Source of the DNA: Sphingobium scionense | GTDB taxonomy: Bacteria; Pseudomonadota; Alphaproteobacteria; Sphingomonadales; Sphingomonadaceae | Assembly: GCF_014197035.1 (NCBI RefSeq) | Contig: NZ_JACIEU010000003.1 | Coordinates: 186,001 to 250,000 of the forward strand | Length of the DNA: 64,000 nt | Reading direction: 5' to 3' | Shown here: one piece after another, positions 27,569 through 37,565 of the stretch | How the letters are laid out: every line of letters starts with the position of its first letter | Numbering within the stretch: the stretch's first letter is position 1 | Position numbers and translations under genes: made by a program | The notes under the pieces: generated by a model | The model's input: the letters and a program-made list of their open reading frames with translations, nothing else | Told to the model about the DNA's origin: nothing | Databases searched by the model: none

Positions 27569-28438
27569 TCAATCCCACCAAAAGAACCACCAATCTGACT
27601 CCATGAGTCCGGCCGCCAACGGAGCCAAGGTGTCCGTGCCTTGATAGACGATGTCCGCGCAGTAGAAAAACTGGTGGCGAGCAAGGGTTAGCGCTTCCGC
27701 CCGCGTCTTCGGACGTCTGGCAACTCGCATGTTGATCGTATCGCCGTTGATGCCGATCAGTTCTGCGCCATAACGATCATGCCAGTATCGCATGGCAGCC
27801 ACATGGATTTCGGGAGAAGGGCAGGCGTTCCAGTTGCCCCATCGCAGATAGGCTGGCACTTCATAGGAATTGGGTGTGGGTATGATCAGGATGTGAACGT
27901 GCGTTAACGGCTTGCCGGTCAGTATATCGCTGGCGATGGTGAAGCCCGGTTGAGCATCGGTCGTCGAAGTTGGCCATGCCCCTTCGTCTGGCATCGCATC
28001 GTCTTCAGGATCGCTACCATATTCATCACGCCAAAGCTGCTCGAATATTTCAGGTGTTCTGACGGCGTTTGAAGCTGCGATTATTTCAGCAGGTGTAGTC
28101 GGTGAGCTTGCTGAAGCGTTGGCAGGTTGCGGGAAGACCGCATTAACTTCGAGACTAAACTGTTCGGCGATACGGTCGAGCGCTTCATCGTCGCCGATGA
28201 CCACGGGCCAGCCTTCACCTGAATTCCGAAGGCGTGTCCACTCCGTGAGCGCATTCGCTCCAGCCACTGTAACATATCGATAGGGCAGGGCTGCGCGGAT
28301 ACTCTGCTGCATAGCGGATGCAGCATCAACAGGACTGACATTGCCATCATTCAAAGCAGCGCGTGCATTTTGCCTGCTTCCATTCAGGAAGGTCGTTGCC
28401 GCTGCCATCAACATGGCCAAAAAATTCCGCCGCATCAT
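27569..28438 (-). CDS. DUF4253 domain-containing protein with N-terminal signal-like segment
   Basis: The 289-residue protein ends in the DUF4253 domain: THVHILIIPTPNSYEVPAYL, WGNWNACPSPEIHVAAMRYW, then RPKTRAEALTLARHQFFYC and a terminal WWFFWWD. The function of DUF4253 is unknown. The N-terminus MMRRNFLAMLMAAATTF looks like an export signal. The ATG at 28438 has GGAG 6 bases upstream; a start 19 codons earlier is less supported. Its base composition is clearly less GC-rich than its neighbours, and it lies antisense between dprA and topA, so it was probably acquired. Confidence 0.8.
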   Translation of the reverse strand: MMRRNFLAMLMAAATTFLNGSRQNARAALNDGNVSPVDAASAMQQSIRAALPYRYVTVAGANALTEWTRLRNSGEGWPVVIGDDEALDRIAEQFSLEVNAVFPQPANASASSPTTPAEIIAASNAVRTPEIFEQLWRDEYGSDPEDDAMPDEGAWPTSTTDAQPGFTIASDILTGKPLTHVHILIIPTPNSYEVPAYLRWGNWNACPSPEIHVAAMRYWHDRYGAELIGINGDTINMRVARRPKTRAEALTLARHQFFYCADIVYQGTDTLAPLAAGLMESDWWFFWWD

Positions 28439-28571
28439 TCGCTGCTCCGCTAGGAACGAGTTGGTCGGGGGTAAGCGATTCGTCATTGATGCCATTTGTC
28501 AGATTGGCTTGACGCGCTACGTGTTTGCTCCCCACCTTACACACACACGCGTAAGCAGCTACTGGACCCAC

Positions 28572-31160
28572 ATGCAACTTGTCATTGTCGAATCGCCGGC
28601 CAAGGCGAAGACCATCGAGAAATATCTGGGTGGGGATTTTCACGTCCTCGCCAGCTACGGCCATATTCGCGATCTGCCCGCCAAGGACGGGTCGGTGGAC
28701 CCGGACGACGGCTTTGCCATGTCCTGGGAAAATTATGGCGACAAGGGCAAGCAGCTGAAAGCCATCGCCGACGAGGCCAAGAAGGCGACGCGCCTGATCC
28801 TCGCGACTGACCCTGATCGCGAAGGGGAAGCGATCAGCTGGCATGTGCAGGAAGTGTTGCGCGCCAAGAAGGCGCTGCCCTCCGTCGTGGACCGGGTGAC
28901 GTTCAACGCGATCACCAAGGCGGCGGTGCTGGACGCGATGGCCAAGCCGCGCGCGCTGGACGAGGATCTGATCGACGCCTATCGGGCGCGCCGCGCGCTC
29001 GACTATCTGGTGGGCTTCACCCTGTCGCCGGTGCTGTGGCGCAAGCTGCCCGGCGCCAAGTCGGCCGGCCGCGTGCAGTCGGTCGCGTTGCGGCTGGTGG
29101 TGGAGCGCGAGCGCGAGATCGAGAGCTTTACCCCGCAGGAATATTGGTCGGTCGCGGCCGAGATGGAGCAGGGCGGGCAGGGCTTTACCGCGCGCCTCGT
29201 CCGCTGGAAGGGCGAGAAGATCGACCGCCTGACCATCGGCAAGGAAGGCGATGCCATGGCCGCCAAGGCGGACGTGGAGGCCGGGCGCTTCACCGTCGAC
29301 AAGGTCGAGACCAAGCCGCTCACCCGCAATCCGCCGCCGCCCTTCACCACCTCGACCCTGCAGCAGGAAGCTGCGCGAAAGCTGGGCTTTTCCGCCAGCC
29401 ACACGATGCGGATCGCGCAGCAGCTCTACGAGGACGGCGCGATCACCTATATGCGTACCGACGGCGTGCAGATGGACGGAAGCGCCATCTCGGCCGCGCG
29501 CAAGGCGATCGCGGAGCGCTATGACGGCGGATATCTGCCCGAAAAGCCGCGCCAATATCAGACCAAGGCGAAGAATGCGCAGGAAGCGCACGAAGCCATC
29601 CGCCCGACCGAGTTCCATCGTGACAAGGTTGGCGGCGGCGATCATGCGCGCCTCTACGACCTGATCTTCAAGCGGGCGCTGGCGAGCCAGATGGCCTCGG
29701 CCCGGCTGGAGCGCACCACCATCGACATGGTCGACGGCAGCGGCAGCCACACGCTGCGCGCCACCGGCCAGGTGGTGATCTTCCCCGGCTTCCTGGCCCT
29801 TTATGAGGAAGGCCGCGACGATGCCGAGGATGACGATAGCAAGCTGCTGCCGCGCCTGAGCGAAGGCGATGCGCCGGCCAAGAAGAAGGTCACGGCCGAG
29901 CAGCATTTCACCCAGCCGCCGCCGCGTTACTCCGAAGCCTCGCTGGTCAAGAAGCTGGAAGAATTGGGGATCGGTCGCCCGTCGACCTATGCCTCGACGC
30001 TGCAGGTTCTGAAGGACCGCGACTATGTGAGGATCGAGAAGAACCGCTTCTTCGCCGAGGAAAGCGGGCGTCTCGTCACGGCTTTCCTGGAGCGCTTCTT
30101 CGAGCGCTATGTCTCCTATGACTTCACTGCGGGTCTTGAGGACGAGCTGGACGAGATCAGTGGCGGCCGTGCCCAGTGGCAGGAAGTGCTCGAAGCCTTC
30201 TGGAAGGACTTCAAGCCCAAGACCGCCGAGATCATGGAGCAGAAGCCGTCCGACATCACGGCCGAGCTGGACAAGTTCCTGGAGCCGATGCTGTTCCCGC
30301 CCAAGGCGGACGGCAGCAATCCGCGCGCCTGCCCGCTCTGTGCTGACGGCCAGCTTTCGCTGCGCGGCGGCCGCTTTGGCGCGTTCATCGCCTGCTCCAA
30401 CTATCCCGAGTGCAAATATACCCGCAAGTTCGGCCAGCCGGGTGGCAGCGATGGCGCTGATACCGGGCCGGAGGTGCTGGGCCAGCATCCCGAAACCGGA
30501 CAGGACATCGTCAAGAAGTCCGGCCGTTTCGGTCCCTATATCGAGATGGGCGAAGGCAAGGAGGCCAAGCGGGGGTCGATCCCCAAGGATCTGCCCGATG
30601 GCGAGATGACGCTGGACTGGGCGATCAAGCTGCTGAGCCTGCCGCGCGAAGTCGGCCTGCACCCGGAAACGGGCCTGCCGATCGTCGCCAATATCGGCCG
30701 TTTCGGTCCCTATCTGCTGCATGACGGCAAATATGGCCGCCTGTCCTCCACCGCCGAGATTTTCGAGGTGGGCATGAACATGGCCGTCGCCAAGCTCGCC
30801 GATGCGGCGAACAAGGGTGGTCGTGGCGGATCGTCGCGCGAGCCGTTGAAGGTGCTGGGCAAGCATCCGCGCACCGAGGCGGAGATCAAGCTGATGGCGG
30901 GCCGTTATGGCCCCTATGTCACCGACGGCACGACCAACGCGACCCTGCCCAAGACGATCGAGCAGGATGCGCTGACGCTGGAGGAGGCGGCCCAGCTGAT
31001 CGACGCCCGCGCGGCGGCGGCCCCGGCCAAGAAGGGCAAGAAGGCACCGGCGAAGAAGCCTGCCGCCAAGAAGCCGGCGGCAAAGAAGGAAGCGGGCGAG
31101 AAGAAGCCCGCTGCCAAGAAAGCCCCGGCCAAGAAGAAGGCGGAGACCGCCAAGGCATGA
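28572..31160 (+). CDS. topA: DNA topoisomerase I
   Basis: This 862-residue type IA topoisomerase relaxes negative supercoils. The Toprim domain has VIVESPAKAKTIEKYLG and DPDREGE (80-86), the active-site tyrosine is Y293 in ITYMRTDG, and ELGIGRPSTYAS follows. C-terminally there is one C4 zinc ribbon (CPLC...CSNYPEC), then three repeats of the type HPETG-IV-GRFGPY and a lysine/alanine-rich tail (AKK repeats) that probably binds DNA. The ATG at 28572 begins the similarity; the frame is open 77 codons upstream. Confidence 0.97.
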   Translation: MQLVIVESPAKAKTIEKYLGGDFHVLASYGHIRDLPAKDGSVDPDDGFAMSWENYGDKGKQLKAIADEAKKATRLILATDPDREGEAISWHVQEVLRAKKALPSVVDRVTFNAITKAAVLDAMAKPRALDEDLIDAYRARRALDYLVGFTLSPVLWRKLPGAKSAGRVQSVALRLVVEREREIESFTPQEYWSVAAEMEQGGQGFTARLVRWKGEKIDRLTIGKEGDAMAAKADVEAGRFTVDKVETKPLTRNPPPPFTTSTLQQEAARKLGFSASHTMRIAQQLYEDGAITYMRTDGVQMDGSAISAARKAIAERYDGGYLPEKPRQYQTKAKNAQEAHEAIRPTEFHRDKVGGGDHARLYDLIFKRALASQMASARLERTTIDMVDGSGSHTLRATGQVVIFPGFLALYEEGRDDAEDDDSKLLPRLSEGDAPAKKKVTAEQHFTQPPPRYSEASLVKKLEELGIGRPSTYASTLQVLKDRDYVRIEKNRFFAEESGRLVTAFLERFFERYVSYDFTAGLEDELDEISGGRAQWQEVLEAFWKDFKPKTAEIMEQKPSDITAELDKFLEPMLFPPKADGSNPRACPLCADGQLSLRGGRFGAFIACSNYPECKYTRKFGQPGGSDGADTGPEVLGQHPETGQDIVKKSGRFGPYIEMGEGKEAKRGSIPKDLPDGEMTLDWAIKLLSLPREVGLHPETGLPIVANIGRFGPYLLHDGKYGRLSSTAEIFEVGMNMAVAKLADAANKGGRGGSSREPLKVLGKHPRTEAEIKLMAGRYGPYVTDGTTNATLPKTIEQDALTLEEAAQLIDARAAAAPAKKGKKAPAKKPAAKKPAAKKEAGEKKPAAKKAPAKKKAETAKA

Positions 31161-31846
31161 TCGGCGCCATGGCGGGGCGTGCCTGCGCGATCGTCGCCCT
31201 GCTGCTGTCGGCGGCCAGCCCCGCGCTGGCCGCCGAACCAGAGGTCGTGCGCTTTCAGGTCGGCGACAAGGAACTGCACTGGACCGTGCCGGAGGGCTAT
31301 TGCCCGCCCAAGGGGCCGATGGCGTCGCTGGCACAGATGATGGCGACCATGGACACGCAGAATGTCACGGTCCTGACCCTCTATGCCTGCGATGCGACGC
31401 TGACGAAGCTGGATCGCTATATCCTCGTCAAGGCGCCGGTCGCGGCGCTGATGGCAACGCTGGAGCGGGATCAGTTCCTCACGCTGATGGAAGCGGAGTT
31501 CGACACACCGGCGTTCAAGGCTTTCCTGGAAAAGGGTGATGTGAACGGGACCATCGACAAGGGGATGGAGACTCTGTTCGGCGCCAAGACCCAGACCAGC
31601 GGCAAGGTGGTGCCGATGGGGATGGACGATAGCTGTGCGATCATCGGTGGATCGATGACGATGCAGACCCAGCAGGCGCAGGTGGCGATCGGCGTTGGCG
31701 GTTGCCTGACGGCGGCGGCGGGCAAGGCGATCCTGGTCGCCGCCTATGAAGGCTATGACGGGCCGGACACGGTCCGCACACTGGTGCAACGGTCGCGCGA
31801 CTTTGCCCTGTCGATCATCGCGGAGAATGAAGCGCCGGCAAGCTGA
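31157..31846 (+). CDS. Secreted protein of unknown function
   Basis: This 229-residue product has a signal peptide ending SPALAAEPE. The mature part begins with a beta segment (VVRFQVGDKELHWTVPEGYC) and contains several cysteines (residues near 49, 79, 164 and 182) that could form disulfides. I recognise no family. The ATG overlaps the topA stop as ATGA, so it is translated from the same message. Confidence 0.7.
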   Translation: MIGAMAGRACAIVALLLSAASPALAAEPEVVRFQVGDKELHWTVPEGYCPPKGPMASLAQMMATMDTQNVTVLTLYACDATLTKLDRYILVKAPVAALMATLERDQFLTLMEAEFDTPAFKAFLEKGDVNGTIDKGMETLFGAKTQTSGKVVPMGMDDSCAIIGGSMTMQTQQAQVAIGVGGCLTAAAGKAILVAAYEGYDGPDTVRTLVQRSRDFALSIIAENEAPAS

Positions 31847-31957
31847 GGCGAAATCACGTAAAAATATGACCCGCGCTTGAAATTCCACGTTACCCGTGCT
31901 GACCATGCGGCCTGGCCGTTCGGCCCAATGTCAGAACAGGGGTTTGATACCGTGACA

Positions 31958-34108
31958 ATGATATCCCGTTTGCTGCTGTCGGCGGCAATGGTGGCCGGCG
32001 CCTGTGCCGCGCCGGCAATCGCGCAGCCCAAGCAGGTGCTGACCCACGAAAGCTTGTGGATGATGAAGCGCGTCGGCGCGCCGGTGGCGAGCCCGGACGG
32101 CAAGTGGGTGGTCTATTCCCTGAGCGAACCTTCCTATGAGAAGGATGGTGCGGTCAGCGACCTGTGGATCGTGCCGACCGACGGATCGGCGGCGCCGCGC
32201 CGCCTGACCGCGACCAAGGCGGGCGAGGGCGATCCGGCCTGGGCATCTGACAGTCGCCGCATCGCCTTTTCCGCCAAGCGCGAGGGTGACGATGTCGCGC
32301 AAATCTATGTGCTGGACCTGGCCGGTGGTGAAGCCCGCCGCGTGACCAGCATCCCGACCGGGGCGGGCAAGCCGATCTGGCGGCCCGATGGCCAGGCGAT
32401 CCTGTTCGAAAGCGCGGTCTATCCCGGTGCGATGGATGCCGCCGCCAACAAGAAGGCGGCCGAGGAGCGCAAGGCGCGCAAGTATAATATGCGCGTCTAT
32501 GAGCATTTCCCGATCCGCTACTGGAATGACTGGCTGGACGACAAGCGGCCGAGCCTGTGGCTCCAGCCGCTGGCGGAAGGGGCGCCGGCCCGCGATATCC
32601 TTTCCGCGACCAAGCTGGCGCAGGCCGATGGCTTTGGCGGCAACGCCCAGAGCGACGGCGGCATGACGCTGGCCCCGGTCTGGAGCCCGGACGGCAAGGA
32701 GATCATCTTCACCGCCACCACTGAGCGCTGGAATGCCGCCCATGCCCGCGTCAATTTCGGCCTCTATCGCATGCCGGCCGACGGCGGCGAGCCAGTGCTG
32801 GTGACGCCGACACCGGGCGAATATGGCGACATGAAGTTCACGCCGGACGGCAAGAGCCTGATCTTCAAATATAATAGCCAGGGCGAGGAGGTGTATGATC
32901 TGGCCCGCCTGCAGCGTGTCGCCTGGCCTGCGGGTGGCGCGGCGATGCCGTTGACCGGGGCGTTCGATCGCGAAGTGGACGGCTATGCCGTGACGCCCGA
33001 CAGCCGCACCCTCTATCTGACCGTGCCCGATGCGGGCATGGAAAATCTCTATCGCGTCGCGGTGAGCGGCGGCACGCCCGAACTGGTGATCGCGCCCAAG
33101 GTCGGTGGCTATGCCGGGATCGACATTCCGTCGGATACCAAGTCGACGCAGATCATCGCCAGCTATGGCAGCTCGGTAAACCCTGCGGAAATCGTGCGGA
33201 TCGACCCGGCGGCCAAGCGGCACAAGAACCTGACCAACGTCAACACCGCGCTCGCCGCGACGATCGATTGGGCCAGCCCGGACCATTTCTGGTTCACCAC
33301 CGACAAGGGGCGGCGCATCCACAACATGATCGTCACGCCCCCGGCGTTCGACCCGGCGAAGAAATATCCGCTGATGGTGCTGATGCATGGTGGCCCGGCA
33401 TCGTCCAACATGGACCAGATCGGCCTGCGCTGGAATTATCACCTGCTCGCCAGCGCCGGTTATGTCGTGCTGATGACCGACTATACCGGCTCGACCGGCT
33501 ATGGGGAGGCTTTCTCGCGGGCGATCAAGCTCGATCCGCTGCGTGGCCCGGCGAACGAGATCAACCAGGCGGTGGATGAGGCGGGCAAGCGCTATGCCTT
33601 CATCGACACCGCCAATGCCTGCATCGGCGGCGCCAGCTATGGCGGCCATCTCGCCAACTGGATGGAGGCGACCACCACCCGCTACAAGTGCATCGTCAGC
33701 CATGCCGGCGAAGTCGACCTGCTGACCCAGTGGGGCACCAGCGATTTCAACTATGGCCGCGAAGTGGCGAGCGGCGGTCCGCCCTGGGGCGACAGCCCGG
33801 TCTGGCGCGACCAGAGCCCGATCACTTATGGCAAGGACTGGAAGACGCCGATGCTGCTGACGGCGGGCGAGCGCGATTTCCGCGTGCCGCTGGCGAACAC
33901 GCTGGAAACATGGTCGACCTTGCAGCGCATGCAGGTGCCCAGCCGCCTGCTGATCTTCCCCGATGCCTGGCACTGGATCACCAAGCCGGAGGACAGCCGC
34001 CAATTCTACCGCGAGGTGCAGGGCTGGCTGGCCCATTATCTGAAAGGGGCGCCAGAAGTGAAGGGCGGTCCGTTGGCTGCGCCGGGCATCAGCGCCAAGC
34101 AGGACTGA
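31958..34108 (+). CDS. Exported S9 family (prolyl oligopeptidase-type) peptidase
   Basis: The 716-residue protein has a signal peptide (MISRLLLSAAMVAGACAAPAIAQ) and so acts in the periplasm. A beta-propeller of WD/PD40 units (PVASPDGKWVVYSL, PAWASDSRRIAFSA, PVWSPDGKEIIFTA) precedes an alpha/beta-hydrolase domain with LMHGGPASS, the nucleophile in GGASYGGHLANW, the acid in TAGERDFRVP and the histidine in FPDAWHWI. It resembles acylaminoacyl and dipeptidyl peptidases; specificity is not clear. ATG 31958 is chosen, but GTG 31952 or ATG 31928 are possible. Confidence 0.9.
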   Translation: MISRLLLSAAMVAGACAAPAIAQPKQVLTHESLWMMKRVGAPVASPDGKWVVYSLSEPSYEKDGAVSDLWIVPTDGSAAPRRLTATKAGEGDPAWASDSRRIAFSAKREGDDVAQIYVLDLAGGEARRVTSIPTGAGKPIWRPDGQAILFESAVYPGAMDAAANKKAAEERKARKYNMRVYEHFPIRYWNDWLDDKRPSLWLQPLAEGAPARDILSATKLAQADGFGGNAQSDGGMTLAPVWSPDGKEIIFTATTERWNAAHARVNFGLYRMPADGGEPVLVTPTPGEYGDMKFTPDGKSLIFKYNSQGEEVYDLARLQRVAWPAGGAAMPLTGAFDREVDGYAVTPDSRTLYLTVPDAGMENLYRVAVSGGTPELVIAPKVGGYAGIDIPSDTKSTQIIASYGSSVNPAEIVRIDPAAKRHKNLTNVNTALAATIDWASPDHFWFTTDKGRRIHNMIVTPPAFDPAKKYPLMVLMHGGPASSNMDQIGLRWNYHLLASAGYVVLMTDYTGSTGYGEAFSRAIKLDPLRGPANEINQAVDEAGKRYAFIDTANACIGGASYGGHLANWMEATTTRYKCIVSHAGEVDLLTQWGTSDFNYGREVASGGPPWGDSPVWRDQSPITYGKDWKTPMLLTAGERDFRVPLANTLETWSTLQRMQVPSRLLIFPDAWHWITKPEDSRQFYREVQGWLAHYLKGAPEVKGGPLAAPGISAKQD

Positions 34109-34114
34109 TCCTAT

Positions 34115-34147
34115 CGGCTGCGCCCCGTTGATCCCCGGGCGCAGCCG
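34115..34147. terminator. Bidirectional hairpin terminator
   Basis: Arms CGGCTGCGCCC (34115-34125) and GGGCGCAGCCG (34137-34147) pair perfectly over 11 bases with an 11-base loop. It lies between the S9 peptidase gene and the convergent pilus operon. Confidence 0.7.
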
Positions 34148-34150
34148 GCT

Positions 34151-35118
34151 TCAATAATGGACGTTGACGGTGACCGTGTCGGCATAACTGTCCGGTCGGA
34201 AATCGGCGTCAGGCAGGACGACGAAGACACTATGGCTGTCGGGATTTCCGCTGCCTGCGCCGCCGACGCCGTTGCCCACGCTGGTCTCCGTCGCGCTGTT
34301 TCCCCAGATCGGGCCGCTGGCGCTGATCGAGCGTAGTTGATAGGGGGGTGATCGGGATTGCCGCTGCTGCCCGACAATATTCCTGCGCCGTCATTATCGC
34401 CGTTGGATGGCATCAGACCGATATAATAGGGAATGCCGGTCGGACAGGTAATGCTGATGGTCGTCGATCCGACGATGGCGGTGGCGGTGGGCGAAACCGT
34501 ACCAAGATCGACAGGAATGCCGGCCTGCACCGTGCAGGCGGCCGAGCGCTCTGCGGTGACGGTCAGCGTCCCTTGGGCGCCGGAAAAATCCGGCGGCAGG
34601 GAGTTTTGGCAGAGGGGATTGCCGGTATCGATGAACCCGACAATGGTATTGTAGAAATAGCCTGTGAAAGTGCCGGATACGCCGCTCGAATTCCCTTCGA
34701 TCCTGGCGTAATAGGGTAAACTGCCGCTGACGATCCCTGGGGTGCCGGCTGGTGCAGTGACCTGCACGCTGACAGGGTTGGCTTCGGTCCATATCTCGGT
34801 CATCGCTGCATCTTCATAAATGTTGAAGTCGAGCGTCTGCGTCCCGGTGCTGTCCAGCATCACCGGCGCCCCTGGTACGCCGGGATAGCTGGGCGTGCCG
34901 ATGCCGCCGCACAAGGTGAAGGTCACGGGACTGTCACTGTAGTTCTGACAGGTCCACGCGGCCATGCCGGCGGTCGTAGTGGCCGTTCCGAAATTCAGAT
35001 CCATCGCACCTGAGGGACCGCACAACAGGTTCGCCTCGGCTTTTTCAGGGGCCATAAGGCCTGGGAACATGGTGGCGACCAACATGATGAAACCGCTCCA
35101 CAGCGTCAGGCGGATCAT
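34151..35118 (-). pseudogene. Csu-type pilus tip adhesin (two SCPU domains), frameshifted
   Basis: Starting at ATG 35118 (MIRLTLWSGFIML, AAAGGA upstream), the frame encodes a signal peptide, a first spore-coat-U domain and most of a second (CTVQAGIPVDLGTVSPT, then CPTGIPYYIGLMPSNGDNDG). In a run of six C (plus-strand G at 34343-34348) the frame is lost. The next frame continues perfectly with YQLRSISASGPIWGNSATET and ends SYADTVTVNVHY and TGA at 34151. The same region of the major subunit reads YQL...IWGNTATDT...YADTVTVSVNF, so one base has been lost. As written, the last part is replaced by unrelated residues. It may be a true mutation, a slipped-strand switch or a sequencing error. Confidence 0.85.
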
Positions 35119-35132
35119 GGGAGGCATTCCTT

Positions 35133-37565
35133 TCATCGGTCGAAACATGTCTGATTTCCCACACGTCCCGCCTTCTCGAAAGCAGGACGTGGCGGCAGTA
35201 TGACATGGCAGCGGCCCGCCGGCCGGTCGGCGATCAACATCGCGCCCGGGCGTGCCTCTTCGACATAAAGCTGACCGTCGAAGCCGACGGCCATCGCCGG
35301 CCCTGTGCCATCGGCATAGCTGATCCTTGTCCCTTCGGGCACAATCTGTCCGGAGTCATCGATCAGGGTCATCAGCATGGAACGGGTCGGCGCGACCGGA
35401 AAATTGACCAGCACGCCGGCTCGATCGGCGGGAATGGCTTCCCGATCAAGAGTTGCAAGGTCGAAGGTGGCGGGCAGGTCGGACGGATCTATGCTCACAA
35501 GGTTGCGCTGATAGGCATTGAGACCGGTGACCAGCAGCTTGCCTTGCTCATTGGTGGCACCAAAACGGCGATGATAGACGGAGACGGGTATGTCCGGGAT
35601 GCCGTTGGTCGAGACCAGGGCAAAGGAGTCGTAGATCGTCCGCGCGGCAAACAGGCTACCATCCATCAAGACCAATGATCCGCGGTAGCCAACAAATCCG
35701 GTGGTCGTCCGGTTGCGGATGTCGAGGCCGGCAGATGCCTCGCCATGGCGGCCGCGATAATCGATACGTCCGGAACCTGCCAGGTCGACATCATCGTCCC
35801 AGTCGGAACGCCACAGGTTGAGGTTCCAGCCGATGCCACCGTCCAGCGGGGCAGCCCGCCGGACGTTGAGATTGGCGCTGCTGCTGTCCTTTTGGGTCTG
35901 GACGCTCATGCTGACATCGTCGCGGCGGTCAGGCGACCAGGTCAGCGTCAGAAACAGGCTGTGATTACGCGCGCCCGAAAGTTGCTTCTGGGTTCTTACG
36001 CCTAGCCACCATTGACGGGATACGGCCTTGTTCCAACTCAATTCGGCATAACGATAGCGTTCGATGGCAGGATAGCGCTGGCTTACATAATTCAATCCGA
36101 AGGCGCCAAGCGAGCGGCTGTTGAAGCCGGCATAGGCGATGTCGCGATCACGGGGATAGGGCGCGCCGCCGCGACGGGCGAGATCGGCATAATCATGCGA
36201 CGCCCGCATCATTTCAAGGCCGATACGGAACCGGCGATTGGTCCAGCCATAGCCAAGGGTCACTACCTGACCAAAGCGGCCATCCATTCGACTTGCGCCC
36301 AGCGATCCCGACAGGATGCCGGCCATGCCCATGCGGATGACGGCGCCCGTGCCGCCATTGGCATAATGGCTCGCGACCTCCGCATGGCCTTCGATCGTCA
36401 GCCAGTTGGTGAGGCCATATCGCCCATTGGCCGAGCCAAATGGATTGCCGGCATAATCGAATGATGTCAGGCCCCAGCCGCGTCGTATCGCGCCCGCCTC
36501 GGCCGACCATTCGGCCAACCCCTCACGGATCAGCAATGGGGTATCGTAGATCGGGAAATCCAGCGATGTCACCCGCCCGGTGACATCGGTCAGGACGAGT
36601 TGGGCGTTCCCCGCCCCATTGACGCGGGAATGGCCTGAACCCAGTTCGAACGGGCCGGCCGGCAATTCGCCGCTATATTGGCGGGCGCCGTTGATGAAGA
36701 GATCGACCTTGGAAGGCAGAGTGGCGCTGCCAAGGAAGGAGGGAAGCGGTGCAGTCACCAGATAGGGCTGAAGGCGGTTGTTGGTGCCGATCTGTATGCC
36801 GCCCATCCGGATCGTCCTGGTCCAGCGGGACGGGACCGTCAGTGTATCGCCCAGGCGCAGCGTCAGGCGCCGGTCGGGCCAGGACCAGGACAAGGATGAG
36901 TCGAGTCGCGTAAAGCCCCGATTTTGCGCGATATTCGAGGTTCTTATGATCCCGGTGTTATTGAGGACCATATTGTGGTTGAAATAACGCAGTTCGGTAA
37001 AGCCGGTCGCGCTTGATCGGCTCTGGGCGATGACGGCGGTCGCGTCATAGTTCAGGATCAGGCCCTCGCCGGGCGCGGCCTGGGCCGACGCATGAATATA
37101 GATGTTGCGCGTCGCCGCCGGGAGCGTCAGCAACTGCGGCTGCGCCATGATGCTCAGCCGCTGCTCGCCGGCATTATAGGTGGTGGCGATGCCCGCAAGC
37201 CGGTTCAGGCACAGTAGATCATCCGTGCCATCGGTCACGGCCAGGCCCAGGCGGGCAAATGTTTCGCGCCTGGTCCAGATTTCGCCCGCTATCAGTGCAA
37301 ATTCGTGCAGTCCACGCTCTTCGCCATTGACGGTCACGGCGAGGATCAGTGGCGTGCCCTGAACGGTAGAGCCGGTTGCCGCATATGTGCTCATCATCGC
37401 GCCCGGCGCGAAGACCTGATCATCGTCGCTGGCCGGTGCGCCAGATAAGCCGGTATCGACCGCATCTCCTGCAATGGCTCTCCCGGTTGATCCGATCGCA
37501 ATGAAAAAAGCTATTTCATTGACCAGAAGAAGCCCGCGGAAGCGGCCGCGTGACCTTCCTGCCAT
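35133..37565 (-). CDS. Outer-membrane usher of archaic chaperone-usher pilus
   Basis: The 810-residue protein should form the outer-membrane pore for pilus subunits. It has an N-terminal signal, the usher N-domain (VTVNGEERGLHEFALI), then a beta-barrel with plug region (LPSKVDLFINGARQYSGELP and FPIYDTPLLI), and C-terminal domains including FDGQLYVEEARPG. These resemble CsuD-type ushers. The start overlaps the end of the chaperone gene by 50 bases. Gene order (subunit, chaperone, usher, two-domain adhesin) is that of Csu operons. Confidence 0.9.
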   Translation of the reverse strand: MAGRSRGRFRGLLLVNEIAFFIAIGSTGRAIAGDAVDTGLSGAPASDDDQVFAPGAMMSTYAATGSTVQGTPLILAVTVNGEERGLHEFALIAGEIWTRRETFARLGLAVTDGTDDLLCLNRLAGIATTYNAGEQRLSIMAQPQLLTLPAATRNIYIHASAQAAPGEGLILNYDATAVIAQSRSSATGFTELRYFNHNMVLNNTGIIRTSNIAQNRGFTRLDSSLSWSWPDRRLTLRLGDTLTVPSRWTRTIRMGGIQIGTNNRLQPYLVTAPLPSFLGSATLPSKVDLFINGARQYSGELPAGPFELGSGHSRVNGAGNAQLVLTDVTGRVTSLDFPIYDTPLLIREGLAEWSAEAGAIRRGWGLTSFDYAGNPFGSANGRYGLTNWLTIEGHAEVASHYANGGTGAVIRMGMAGILSGSLGASRMDGRFGQVVTLGYGWTNRRFRIGLEMMRASHDYADLARRGGAPYPRDRDIAYAGFNSRSLGAFGLNYVSQRYPAIERYRYAELSWNKAVSRQWWLGVRTQKQLSGARNHSLFLTLTWSPDRRDDVSMSVQTQKDSSSANLNVRRAAPLDGGIGWNLNLWRSDWDDDVDLAGSGRIDYRGRHGEASAGLDIRNRTTTGFVGYRGSLVLMDGSLFAARTIYDSFALVSTNGIPDIPVSVYHRRFGATNEQGKLLVTGLNAYQRNLVSIDPSDLPATFDLATLDREAIPADRAGVLVNFPVAPTRSMLMTLIDDSGQIVPEGTRISYADGTGPAMAVGFDGQLYVEEARPGAMLIADRPAGRCHVILPPRPAFEKAGRVGNQTCFDR

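Noticed and set aside
28347..31334. Long minus-strand open frame (995 codons) opposite topA
   Set aside because: Mirror frame of topA with no recognisable domain; topA motifs are unambiguous.
31931..34036. 701-codon minus-strand open frame
   Set aside because: Antisense to the S9 peptidase, whose triad and propeller repeats are clear.
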